Shown here: piece after piece, positions 26,593 to 34,412 of the stretch
Layout: every line of letters starts with the position of its first letter
Position numbering within the stretch: the first letter of the stretch is position 1
NCBI GenBank assembly: GCA_038874185.1
Contig: JAVZCX010000006.1
Coordinates: forward strand, 1-35,334
Source: DTQF01 sp038874185
GTDB lineage: Archaea; Micrarchaeota; Micrarchaeia; CABMEP01
Reading direction: 5' to 3'
Length of the DNA stretch: 35,334 bases
Program-made: the position numbers and the translations under genes
The notes under the pieces: generated by a model
What the model was told of the DNA's origin: nothing
Databases searched by the model: none
The model's input: the letters and a program-made list of their open reading frames with translations, nothing else

Positions 26593-29487
26593 TTATGAAA
26601 CTTGAAGCGTCTTCTGATTCTTTATTGAGCCAGATAAAGTTTTAATCAGCCAATTTCCCGAAGTATAACCTGGTGGTATTTCAAAAATACCTAAATAAAT
26701 TCCAGTGCCGCCATTCCCAGTTATTACAGACTCACTAAGCACTGTTGTATTTACTGCATCTAAAAGAGAATTTGTTAATGGTGCATCAATCAATTGATCA
26801 TTAACATCATAAACTGAAACTTTGAAATAAATATTATTACATGTTCCGTAAGAAGATTTGTCTGTATATATAGATGGAATAAGAGCTGCTACTACAGAAA
26901 CATTTACCAAGACATAATTTGTTACATTAGGATCTATAAATGTAATATTAACTAAATAGTTTCCAGGAATCAAACCAGTTGCATTATATCTAAATGTTAC
27001 GTTTATTACCGAACCAGGTGTTAATGTTGAAGGACATGCTGTAATGTTATATACCCAAGATTCATTTGTTGTACATGTAATAGATAGATTCCTGTTTCCT
27101 GTGTTGTTGAGAGTGTAATTTCTATCTATATAGGTATTGTTCTGGATTAAAAATAAATCGTATTCAGGAGAAACTGTGAAGTTATATATTGGTGTTGAAG
27201 TAACATTTACAATAGAAGTAACATTTCTAGTTCCTGCATTTAGATCAGTGAAGTTTATCAATACATATTTAATTCCTTCTTGAAGTCCGGTTGCATTATA
27301 TCTAAATGTTACGTTTATTACCGAACCAGGTGTTAATGTTGAAGGACATGCTGTAATGTTATATACCCAAGATTCATTTGTTGTACATGTAATAGATAGA
27401 TTCCTGTTTCCTGTGTTGTTGAGAGTGTAATTTCTATCTATATAGGTATTGTTCTGGATTAAAAATAAATCGTATTCAGGAGAAACTGTGAAGTTATATA
27501 TTGGTGTTGAAGTAACATTTACAATAGAAGTAACATTTCTAGTTCCTGCATTTAGATCAGTGAAGTTTATCAATACATATTTAATTCCTTCTTGAAGTCC
27601 GGTTGCATTATATCTAAATGTTACGTTTATTACCGAACCAGGTGTTAATGTTGAAGGACATGCTGTAATGTTATATACCCAAGATTCATTTGTTGTACAT
27701 GTAATAGATAGATTCCTGTTTCCTGTGTTGTTGAGAGTGTAATTTCTATCTATATAGGTATTGTTATATACTGTAAAGCTATCTATTGATGGAGTAACTG
27801 TAAAGTCGTATATAGGTGGGGCAAGTACTGTAAAATTCATAATTGGAGTAACGTTCCAATTGTTTGATCTATCACTTGCCCATACTCTCCATCCTATAAC
27901 AGTACCAGCTGGAATAGATGAATTATTCCAACTGAAATTTACAACATAATAGGTTCCATACATAGAAACTGGAGAACCATAAACTGTTTTATTTTGCCAA
28001 GTACCTGTTTCATTTGTTTCCAATATTGCGGTTTTTAATTGAACATTATCTGTCCAAACTACACTAAGATAATTGGTGCTGCCAATGATAATCGTATTAT
28101 TGCTTTGATTTTGATTTGAGTAATATGGAGGTATTGTATCAAAAGCTCTTTGAAAATCAAATGAAAATGAACCTGTAGTTCCAGTTGTAGATGTAAGAAC
28201 TGTATCTCCGTAATTTACGAAATTTGTACCATCGAAATAAAATGAACCTAAATTCTGAACATTATTCGTTCTTATTCCTATAATGTCAACCGTATCTGAA
28301 GCAGTCGGATTTGTATAAAGATTTAGCCATGCACCTGATCCACTATAAGTTGAAATCGTTGTTGTAGCGCTTGTACATTGCGGAGCACATGACCTTACAG
28401 ATAAAGTTGAGCCGCTGCCTCCATCTGTATCCCAAACTAACCTACCTGAATTACCATCTGGTAGCCATGCAAAATCTGCAAGAGAAGAACCTATCGCATC
28501 AACTGCGGTATCTATATTAGATGTTACAGACCAAGATGCACCATTCCAATATGCTGTACCAAGATCAGAAGCGCTATCTACAAATACTGCCTGCATAGTA
28601 TTTGAAACTGGATTTGGAATTAAATCTAACCAGTATGCATCTGCCGCATCTAGTGGATCAATATCAAAATCCGGACTATTTACCCATGTAGTTCCACTCC
28701 AGTAATAAGTAGCTATATTTCCTGTTGTTCCGTCTCCTGCAGCAACCATCCCTTGATTTCCACTATAAGTATAAGCTACAGCTATTGCTTTGTAACCCCT
28801 TGTAGATGGAGCATTAGCTGTGATTTCTTGAATATTTCCAAATGAATTTCCATTCCACACATATGCAACCGCATCAGTACTCGTAGAATCAAATCCAACA
28901 AATATTATCTCCTCACTATTTGTTGGTTTTCTAGCAGCTTCAACCCAAGTATATTGAATATCATTTGTTTGTGTTGTATCGTCAATACATATTTCTGGGC
29001 CAAATGTTGTTTCGTTTGCAAGCATCACACGATAAGCTAAATCACAAGTAGTACTTGCACTTACAATTGAATAGACAACTATAAGATCTCCAGTTAAAGT
29101 TTCATATTCAAAATCAAATCTTCTTGATGAAGTAGCTGGTGCTGTTGTCCATACTTGACCGAAATTATTAGTAATGTTCCATTCCACTCCATCAAATGAC
29201 ACATATGCGTCTAAATAACCGTCATCGCTTTGTGTAATAATTACTCTCTTAGGAGAAACTGGTGAGTATTTTATTAAGGCATATCTTATAGGGGATCCAG
29301 CTGTTGGGAGTTCAAATTCTGCACTGTAACTACCTGTACCAGCTGATGACCAATTTTTTAATTTAGGACTACTAGTTGTAAATGTTCCTGTATTAGAACG
29401 ATAGACTGCAGTTCCATTTGTTGCATAAATTAACGAAGTGATTAATATGGACAGTATAAATAAACTTAAAATTTTTAACTTTAACAT
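26593..29487 (-). CDS. Secreted 964-residue protein with propeller-like domain and tandem Ig-like repeats
   Basis: A conventional signal peptide (residues 1-22, ending L-I-Y-A) leads into a ~430-residue domain. Recurring Y-x-W-N-G-x-x-W motifs (Y-V-W-N-G-N-S-F, Y-Y-W-S-G-T-T-W, Y-W-N-G-A-S-W, F-Y-F-D-G-T-N-F) suggest a beta-propeller. An Ig-like domain (about 455-553) follows, then three Ig-like repeats of 104 residues (about 555-865), and a final beta domain with one Cys. The repeats are identical at DNA level. Sequons are dense. There is no membrane anchor or pilin signal. The start overlaps the stop of the upstream pilin-like gene by 7 bp (ATGTTAA) after GGTGAATCC, indicating coupled translation. 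In this context it may be a pilus-associated adhesin or tip protein (inference). Confidence 0.82.
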   Translation of the reverse strand: MLKLKILSLFILSILITSLIYATNGTAVYRSNTGTFTTSSPKLKNWSSAGTGSYSAEFELPTAGSPIRYALIKYSPVSPKRVIITQSDDGYLDAYVSFDGVEWNITNNFGQVWTTAPATSSRRFDFEYETLTGDLIVVYSIVSASTTCDLAYRVMLANETTFGPEICIDDTTQTNDIQYTWVEAARKPTNSEEIIFVGFDSTSTDAVAYVWNGNSFGNIQEITANAPSTRGYKAIAVAYTYSGNQGMVAAGDGTTGNIATYYWSGTTWVNSPDFDIDPLDAADAYWLDLIPNPVSNTMQAVFVDSASDLGTAYWNGASWSVTSNIDTAVDAIGSSLADFAWLPDGNSGRLVWDTDGGSGSTLSVRSCAPQCTSATTTISTYSGSGAWLNLYTNPTASDTVDIIGIRTNNVQNLGSFYFDGTNFVNYGDTVLTSTTGTTGSFSFDFQRAFDTIPPYYSNQNQSNNTIIIGSTNYLSVVWTDNVQLKTAILETNETGTWQNKTVYGSPVSMYGTYYVVNFSWNNSSIPAGTVIGWRVWASDRSNNWNVTPIMNFTVLAPPIYDFTVTPSIDSFTVYNNTYIDRNYTLNNTGNRNLSITCTTNESWVYNITACPSTLTPGSVINVTFRYNATGLQEGIKYVLINFTDLNAGTRNVTSIVNVTSTPIYNFTVSPEYDLFLIQNNTYIDRNYTLNNTGNRNLSITCTTNESWVYNITACPSTLTPGSVINVTFRYNATGLQEGIKYVLINFTDLNAGTRNVTSIVNVTSTPIYNFTVSPEYDLFLIQNNTYIDRNYTLNNTGNRNLSITCTTNESWVYNITACPSTLTPGSVINVTFRYNATGLIPGNYLVNITFIDPNVTNYVLVNVSVVAALIPSIYTDKSSYGTCNNIYFKVSVYDVNDQLIDAPLTNSLLDAVNTTVLSESVITGNGGTGIYLGIFEIPPGYTSGNWLIKTLSGSIKNQKTLQVS
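26978..27765. repeat. Perfect 312-bp tandem repeat, 2.5 copies
   Basis: Units 26978-27289 and 27290-27601 appear identical. A third, partial unit (27602-27765, 164 bp) matches them until divergence after 27765. The period of 312 bp equals 104 codons, one Ig-like domain, so the reading frame is kept when copies are gained or lost. No silent differences were seen. Confidence 0.92.
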
Positions 29488-30527
29488 GGATTCACCACAA
29501 ACGAATAATTTACATTATATATTGAATAATTAGCATAAACAGTGTAAGAACCTGGCATACCTGTTGCATTCCATTCCTCACTATATGAGCCAGCCCAATC
29601 TACCTGAACAAGCTTTGGATAACCTGGCATGCTTCCAGAAGAATTCCTTAGATCCAAAGTTATATTAGAATAAGGCATCCAACCTGTTGTTGTAATATTA
29701 ACTAATGGTGGCATTGAAAAGTTTGTATATTGAATTGAATATCCTGGATCTTTGTAGGTTTCAAGAAGAATATATGATACATTTGAAGTAGGTCCTCCGC
29801 ATGACTGGATATCTAAGATTGTTGGGACTATAACACTATAATTAGAAGAATTGAATAAAATATTTCCTGTAAATGTACCTATTGTATTTGCAGAGATGTT
29901 GAATGTAATATTTGCTTCTCTACTTTCAGTAGCCGGGATATTAAATGAATAAGAAGAGAGAGAAACATTGACATAAGATGAATTGAAGTTAACTTGTGCA
30001 TCTACCTGAATTGCTTCTTGATTATTGTTAATGATTTGGATTGTGTCATTTAAATATTGGGGAGAAGATGAACTGCAAATTTGTAATGAAACAGAATATT
30101 TTGATAATGAGAATTGGGCTGTTCCAACTGAAACCGAACCACCGTAAGAAGTAAACATAACTTCTTGTGATCCTGGAGTTGTAGAAATCTTTCCAGTGAT
30201 TGGGAAGTTTAATGGATATGATAAATCTGTTCCTTCGAAAACTATGTGCAAGGTATTATTGACTATCTCTCCATCTCCTGAAACACCGTTTGGAAACACT
30301 ATTCTTTTAATAACCTTAGCTCCCGCTCCCTGCTGATATGCCTGTGTTGCAGCATCCGCAATTTCCTTTAATGCAAGCTTTGCCTGCTCAAGTCTCTGTT
30401 GCTTATTTACAATTGACAACTGTTCATTAGCAACATAAACCACGATTGCAAAAAATACGATTGTAAATGAAAATAAGATTATGTATTCCAGTCCGCCTTG
30501 GCCTTTCTTTTTATCTATTTTCAACAT
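29481..30527 (-). CDS. Large pilin-like protein with class III signal and beta-sandwich ectodomain
   Basis: M-L-K-I-D-K-K-K-G-Q-G-G-L-E-Y-I-I-L-F fits the archaeal pilin signal: cleavage after K-G, Gln+1, Glu+5 and a hydrophobic assembly helix. An amphipathic helical segment rich in Gln and Ala follows (about residues 35-70). The large ectodomain (~270 residues) is beta-rich with many sequons. The C-terminal half looks Ig-like, and single Cys residues could pair (S-C-G-G, N-P-C at the end). In-frame GTG (30536) and ATG (30533) starts also exist; GTGAT before the ATG at 30527 fits the local pattern best. It follows the FlaH-like gene by about 48 bp. Size and modular build suggest an adhesive pilin (inference). 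Confidence 0.8.
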   Translation of the reverse strand: MLKIDKKKGQGGLEYIILFSFTIVFFAIVVYVANEQLSIVNKQQRLEQAKLALKEIADAATQAYQQGAGAKVIKRIVFPNGVSGDGEIVNNTLHIVFEGTDLSYPLNFPITGKISTTPGSQEVMFTSYGGSVSVGTAQFSLSKYSVSLQICSSSSPQYLNDTIQIINNNQEAIQVDAQVNFNSSYVNVSLSSYSFNIPATESREANITFNISANTIGTFTGNILFNSSNYSVIVPTILDIQSCGGPTSNVSYILLETYKDPGYSIQYTNFSMPPLVNITTTGWMPYSNITLDLRNSSGSMPGYPKLVQVDWAGSYSEEWNATGMPGSYTVYANYSIYNVNYSFVVNPC

Positions 30528-30575
30528 CAGCATCACTCATCTATTTCTTTAAACTTGATTGACTTTTAATAATGA

Positions 30576-31925
30576 TTAAAGCTTTCTTTCCGAAGAGCCA
30601 AAGAACAATCTCTCGTTTGGATATATAACTATTCCTCTGTTTGTAAATGCAAACGGTCTTGCAACCTCTGTATGACTGACGCCTGTCATCTTCCAGATTT
30701 CTATTCCCCTAAGCTGAACTCCTTCTGGAGAGCGTTTATGGATGATATAAACTATTCCATCTGCAAGAAACTCTGCCACTGCAGTAGAAGGATTTGAAGG
30801 AAGGTCTGAAGACCATTCATTGAGCAGTAAGGTAGTGACATTGAATTTTTTGAAAACACTGAAAAGTCTTACTAATGCCAATCTTGCCTTGTAGGGATCG
30901 CTGAATTGCATGAGGTAAGGAGTTATTGTATCGACAACCACTCTCTTTATATTGTAGCTAGTTATTATATCATACAGGGTTCCACCTTCCTCCTGCATTA
31001 TCTTTGCAACTTCGTGAGGCTGGTATTCTAAGAAGAAGAAAAGATTCTTGTCCTCTAGTTTTTGGAAATCCATTCCGAAATTTAGCATTCTAGAATATAT
31101 GGTTTCTCTTGATTCACCGAAACTTATGAAAAGGCCTGCCTCTCCGTTTTTTGCTGCCTCGTATAGAAATTGTAAGCCGAAAACTGTTTTTCCACTCCCT
31201 GCATCGCCATTAATAAGAACAACTGATTTTTCTTCTATTCCTCCTCCACACATTTCATCAAAGCCTGGAATTCCTGTTTTTATTAATTTTGGTTTTTCTG
31301 TTTCAACTCTCGGCTTCTTTATTGTCGCTAGTGTTTTTATTGTTTGAATCTCTGTTTCCGGGGCTGCATAACTGACTTTCTTAATCTCTTTTTCTAACTT
31401 TACAACCTTTTTGTCTTCTTTTTTAGAAGGGATAAATGATTCTGGTAAAATTGATTTTATTTCAGCATCTTCTTTAAATTCTGACTTTGGTGTGATTATG
31501 TGTTCGATATGTGGTTCCTTCTCCGCAATTTTTCTTTTCTGCGGTGCATATTCTATCTCTTTTATTCCCTCAAGTATTTTCTCAATTGCTTCCTCGTGTG
31601 ACTTTATCTCTTTTTCTTTTTTAACTTTTTTAATTGTCTTTGGTTTCTTCTCTATCTTCGATGACTTAGCTGGTTTTGGCTTGATCGGTTGTTTTTTTGT
31701 TTCCTTTGTTTTTTCTGCTTTCTTTTTGATTTCGTACTTCTGCTTTAGGTTTTTCTTGATCTTTTCGGAAACTGCAGCTTTAGTTTTTGAATTTTTAGCC
31801 TTGTCTCCCTTTTGCTTAGCCTTCGCTTTAGTCTTTACTCCTCTCTTTTTATCTTCCTTTTTCTCCTTCTTAGGAAGATTAAACAAATTTAAATTCAATT
31901 TTAAGCCTTCTTTTTTCTTAGCCAT
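30576..31925 (-). CDS. KaiC/FlaH-like RecA-superfamily ATPase with long Lys-rich N-terminal tail
   Basis: The first ~208 residues are low-complexity, Lys/Glu-rich and probably disordered. A KaiC-type domain follows (about 209-449): T-G-I-P-G-F-D-E, Walker A G-D-A-G-S-G-K-T (about 239-246), F-I-S-F-G-E-S-R-E where KaiC proteins carry the catalytic Glu (one Glu kept, one Gly), and Walker B-like V-V-V-D-T-I. The archaellum protein FlaH/ArlH is a KaiC-like ATPase that binds the motor ATPase FlaI. As first gene of a pilin operon, this one may do the same for the pilus. Other KaiC paralogues act in signalling, so this is not certain. There is no ribosome binding site; a TATA-like box ends 19 nt upstream, suggesting a leaderless mRNA. 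Confidence 0.83.
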   Translation of the reverse strand: MAKKKEGLKLNLNLFNLPKKEKKEDKKRGVKTKAKAKQKGDKAKNSKTKAAVSEKIKKNLKQKYEIKKKAEKTKETKKQPIKPKPAKSSKIEKKPKTIKKVKKEKEIKSHEEAIEKILEGIKEIEYAPQKRKIAEKEPHIEHIITPKSEFKEDAEIKSILPESFIPSKKEDKKVVKLEKEIKKVSYAAPETEIQTIKTLATIKKPRVETEKPKLIKTGIPGFDEMCGGGIEEKSVVLINGDAGSGKTVFGLQFLYEAAKNGEAGLFISFGESRETIYSRMLNFGMDFQKLEDKNLFFFLEYQPHEVAKIMQEEGGTLYDIITSYNIKRVVVDTITPYLMQFSDPYKARLALVRLFSVFKKFNVTTLLLNEWSSDLPSNPSTAVAEFLADGIVYIIHKRSPEGVQLRGIEIWKMTGVSHTEVARPFAFTNRGIVIYPNERLFFGSSERKL

Positions 31926-31944
31926 GTTATGAATTTAATATGTA

Positions 31945-31956
31945 GATTTAAAAATC
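31945..31956 (-). promoter_or_regulatory. Promoter of the pilus operon
   Basis: The minus strand reads GATTTTTAAATC, ending 19 nt before the ATG at 31925, with no ribosome binding site. It is the only clear promoter for the 7.5-kb operon down to 24418, whose internal gaps are all under 50 bp. Confidence 0.5.
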
Positions 31957-31995
31957 TAATTTATACATGCGTTTATAGAAAAAGATGAACAGATT

Positions 31996-32016
31996 AGAAA
32001 AAAATGGGAAAAAAGA
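31996..32016 (-). terminator. T-rich terminator after thioredoxin
   Basis: On the minus strand two runs of six and seven T (separated by CCCA) lie about 35-55 nt after the thioredoxin stop. Archaeal polymerase can terminate on such oligo-T tracts without a hairpin. Confidence 0.4.
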
Positions 32017-32049
32017 ATAACTTAATGATAATAAATGCTAGAAAGGATG

Positions 32050-32367
32050 CTATTCCTTTGAAACAGATTCAACCCAGGCCATTATCTGGGGAAGAGACAT
32101 TACTCCGATTCTTCCACTTACTGGCTTTCCGTCTTTGAAAAGCACCATTGTTGGAATACTTGACACCCCAAATAATGCTGCTAATGATTGATTCTCATCT
32201 ACATTCACTTTCATAACTTTTACCTTGCCTGTTTTGTCAACTTCTTCAAGTATGGGACCTAACATCCTGCAAGGGCCGCACCATGGAGCCCAAAAATCCA
32301 CAATAACCATTCCTTTTGATTTCATTACCTCTTCTTCAAAGTTTTGTTCGTTTATTTCTTTTGGCAT
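32050..32367 (-). CDS. trxA: Thioredoxin
   Basis: A 105-residue thioredoxin-fold protein with the active site W-A-P-W-C-G-P-C-R and the conserved cis-proline segment S-S-I-P-T-M-V-L-F. It reduces disulfides in cytoplasmic proteins. The start is set at the ATG at 32367, preceded by GGTGGGAAG. A TTG four codons upstream (32379) is in frame but overlaps that site. It ends in TAG. Its partner reductase is not in the window. It lies alone between the pilus operon and eS8 with an AT-rich promoter region upstream (32380-32460). Confidence 0.95.
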   Translation of the reverse strand: MPKEINEQNFEEEVMKSKGMVIVDFWAPWCGPCRMLGPILEEVDKTGKVKVMKVNVDENQSLAALFGVSSIPTMVLFKDGKPVSGRIGVMSLPQIMAWVESVSKE

Positions 32368-32520
32368 CTTCCCACCCAATTAAAATAGAGTAAGTAATAA
32401 TAGTACATAAAGTATCATAAATCTTTGCTCAAAATTTTAAAAAAATAGATTGTTGCACTACAAAATTAGAAATGAAATAATAAAAAATAAAAACAGTAAT
32501 TATTGGAGTTGCCTTAGTAG

Positions 32521-32904
32521 TTAGGACACTATCTTAGCATTCACAACTCCATCCTGACCTGGTCTGCTTGTAACTTTTGCCTTTCCTACTTCTGTTTCTA
32601 TTATGACTCCTTTTGTTATTATGTTCATTCTCTTGTAGTTTGGATTGTTTGGGGAATCGAGCACTGTTTTTATCTTTGCTTTTCTTATCTTGCCATCGGG
32701 CATTACAACATTCGCATAAGCTGCGTAAAGAGCTACTGTCTTTTTAGATCCTCCTCTTTTTCTTGCCTTTACTCTTACGTCTGCGTCACTGACTTTTGTT
32801 GATGCGAAGTGACCCCCATAATGCGCAAGCTTCTTGTCTCTGTGTCTTGCGAATTTTGCACCTGTTTTCTTCTTTGTTTGTTTTGATTCATGATACTGTT
32901 GCAT
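32521..32904 (-). CDS. rps8e: Small ribosomal subunit protein eS8
   Basis: An archaeal/eukaryotic-specific small-subunit protein. The family hallmarks are clear: a basic N-terminus with K-K-K-T-G-A-K, a V-R-V-K-A-R-K-R-G-G-S-K-K core, N-P-N-Y-K-R-M-N-I-I-T-K-G, I-I-E-T-E-V-G-K-A and the C-terminal V-T-S-R-P-G-Q-D-G-V-V-N-A. GGTGAA overlapping an in-frame GTG (32913) acts as the ribosome binding site, so the start is the ATG at 32904 (127 residues). The gene appears monocistronic, with a TATA-like ATTTAAATTT near 32943 and a T-rich tract after the stop. Confidence 0.96.
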   Translation of the reverse strand: MQQYHESKQTKKKTGAKFARHRDKKLAHYGGHFASTKVSDADVRVKARKRGGSKKTVALYAAYANVVMPDGKIRKAKIKTVLDSPNNPNYKRMNIITKGVIIETEVGKAKVTSRPGQDGVVNAKIVS

Positions 32905-32955
32905 ACATTTCACCTATTTAAATGTAAATTAAGAAACTCAGAAATTTAAATACAG

Positions 32956-32972
32956 AATCATTAGAAATGATT
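32956..32972. promoter_or_regulatory. Palindrome upstream of the eS8 promoter
   Basis: AATCATT-AGA-AATGATT is a perfect 7-bp-arm inverted repeat directly upstream of the eS8 TATA-like box and in the gap shared with the divergent Cgi121 gene. It is a candidate operator or activator site; no binding protein is known from sequence. Confidence 0.3.
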
Positions 32973-33081
32973 TTATTTAAATCGAGGCTAATGGATGTTG
33001 TATTAAATATATACAATATACTTTAAAATGCTTTTCCTTTTATTCTTTTTTATCTAACAAATTTTGAGAATAGGTGAATAA

Positions 33082-33501
33082 TTGGAAAGAATAGATGTAG
33101 AGTTGTTTGCTTCTTCGAGTGATTTAACTAAAGATAAAATTCTAGAATGTTCAAGAAAGTATGGATTCCAGGTATTTGACTTAGACTCTGTAGTAAGCAG
33201 ATTCCAATTAAAACTTGCTTATTATCATGCAATTAATGCATTTGAAGAAAAAAGAAACATCACCAATGACCTTATGCTGGAGTGGCTGGTTAGGGCGTCT
33301 GGAAAAAGGCAGATAAAAGAAGCACTGAATTATATCGGATTGAAAAACCCGAATAGAATTGCAATAGGATTCGATAGGAATAAAATAAAGATGAAAAAAG
33401 AGAAAATTCTTGATTTAATTAAAGGAAAAGAAATTGAATGGAAAGATAAAGATGATTCAAAAATCATCTCAGAGATGGTTGAATTAGAAATTGAAGAATG
33501 A
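33082..33501 (+). CDS. cgi121: KEOPS complex subunit Cgi121-like protein
   Basis: A 139-residue protein resembling archaeal Cgi121 (COG1617), the KEOPS subunit that binds the tRNA CCA end during t6A37 synthesis. Supporting features are the N-A-F central helix followed by L-E-W-L-V-R-A-S-G-K-R-Q-I-K-E-A-L, the family's conserved L-x-x-A-G-x-R-Q-I-x-x-A block, and an I-A-I-G-F beta strand. No other KEOPS gene is present in the window. The start is TTG, supported by GGTGA 5 nt upstream; no in-frame ATG is close enough. It has a TATA-rich upstream region (33000-33030), ends with TGA, and converges on the winged-helix gene with 6 bp between. Confidence 0.77.
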   Translation: MERIDVELFASSSDLTKDKILECSRKYGFQVFDLDSVVSRFQLKLAYYHAINAFEEKRNITNDLMLEWLVRASGKRQIKEALNYIGLKNPNRIAIGFDRNKIKMKKEKILDLIKGKEIEWKDKDDSKIISEMVELEIEE

Positions 33502-33507
33502 ATCCAT

Positions 33508-34266
33508 CTATCTTTTCAAGAGCGTAAGTGCATCTTTTTTATTAAACGATATTGTTGCATCGATTGTCTTAAGTATATAATCCATCATTTCCACCCCTAT
33601 AGAGGGATCTATTTCTGAGAATCTTAGGGCAGCTATCGGATCTGCGGTTTTATCTAAAAGAATATACAAATACAACCCTTCTCGTCCATATTGATTAAAA
33701 ATTTTGAACCCGACTGACCCGTACTTTTTCTTTATCTCTTCCGGCCCCATTCTAATAAATGTTGCGCTCTTCTTCTCTGCTAAAACCCACATTAGATTGT
33801 CAACATAGTTTAGACTGGAAAAATTATTAGCGGCTAGCTCAAGCACATCTGTCTTTCCATCTATCGTCTCATAAATTTTCTTTGCTGTTGGACCAAATTT
33901 AAGAGTTAATTCTGATATCAATGCAACAGAGGATATATTGTCAAGAGGCGCTTTCTTAGGCATGTCAACGAAAATGGTTTTTTTAGCTTTTATTTCTTCA
34001 ATCTCTGTCTTCTTCTCTTCAGGCTCTTCTAAATAAATATACTTCCCTCTTAGTTTCTCTATTATCTCATAAACTTTTTCTTCCTGAATTGAAAGCTCTT
34101 TAGCAATTTCGCTAACTGTAAGCTTTTTGTTTGCAAGTCTAAAAATTAAAACTGCATCTGATCCATAATCTAAGTATATGGATCTTTCCAGATCTGAAAG
34201 CGACTGTACATTAACTTTATTTGCTGCTTCTTTATCTAGAGAGTTGCTATATATACTTTCATCCAT
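33508..34266 (-). CDS. Protein with three HTH-like internal repeats, putative regulator
   Basis: A 252-residue soluble protein of no family I recognise. Three related segments can be seen, each opening with an aromatic-Gly-Ser/Pro motif: Y34-G-S, F124-G-P and Y182-G-S, followed by a ~40-residue helical unit. The first unit has an obvious helix-turn-helix pattern (L-T-V-S-E-I-A-K-E-L-S-I-Q-E-E-K-V). The first and second are joined by an acidic/basic linker (80-105). It diverges from a small winged-helix gene across a 140-bp promoter region with a perfect palindrome. GTGG precedes the ATG and the stop is TAG. Lying between two pilus-related units, it may regulate them (inference). Confidence 0.7.
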   Translation of the reverse strand: MDESIYSNSLDKEAANKVNVQSLSDLERSIYLDYGSDAVLIFRLANKKLTVSEIAKELSIQEEKVYEIIEKLRGKYIYLEEPEEKKTEIEEIKAKKTIFVDMPKKAPLDNISSVALISELTLKFGPTAKKIYETIDGKTDVLELAANNFSSLNYVDNLMWVLAEKKSATFIRMGPEEIKKKYGSVGFKIFNQYGREGLYLYILLDKTADPIAALRFSEIDPSIGVEMMDYILKTIDATISFNKKDALTLLKR

Positions 34267-34348
34267 AAAACCACGATTCGAGTGAAATGATGTAATAATG
34301 TTTCAGATATTAGATATGTTTAAAATTAACATTTAAATTATTATGCGT

Positions 34349-34366
34349 ATAACTATTGTTAGTTAT
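34349..34366. promoter_or_regulatory. Palindrome in the divergent promoter of two HTH genes
   Basis: ATAACTA-TTGT-TAGTTAT is a perfect inverted repeat with 7-bp arms. It lies between the two outward TATA-like elements (ATTTAAAT at 34331 for the minus gene, TTATATTT at 34363 for the plus gene) and overlaps the second. A bound dimer could control both directions. Confidence 0.45.
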
Positions 34367-34412
34367 ATTTGATGTGATGTTTTTTCCTTAGCACCACAAA
34401 TCAGGCGATATG

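Noticed and set aside
26978..27765. CRISPR-like or mobile-element repeats
   Set aside because: Units are 312 bp, contiguous without spacers, in frame, and encode Ig-like domains.
31411..31932. A 173-residue plus-strand frame rich in Phe, Ser and Leu that looks like a membrane protein
   Set aside because: It is the complement of the Lys/Glu-rich tail of the KaiC/FlaH-like gene; antisense AAA/GAA codons read as Phe/Ser. It has no ribosome binding site.
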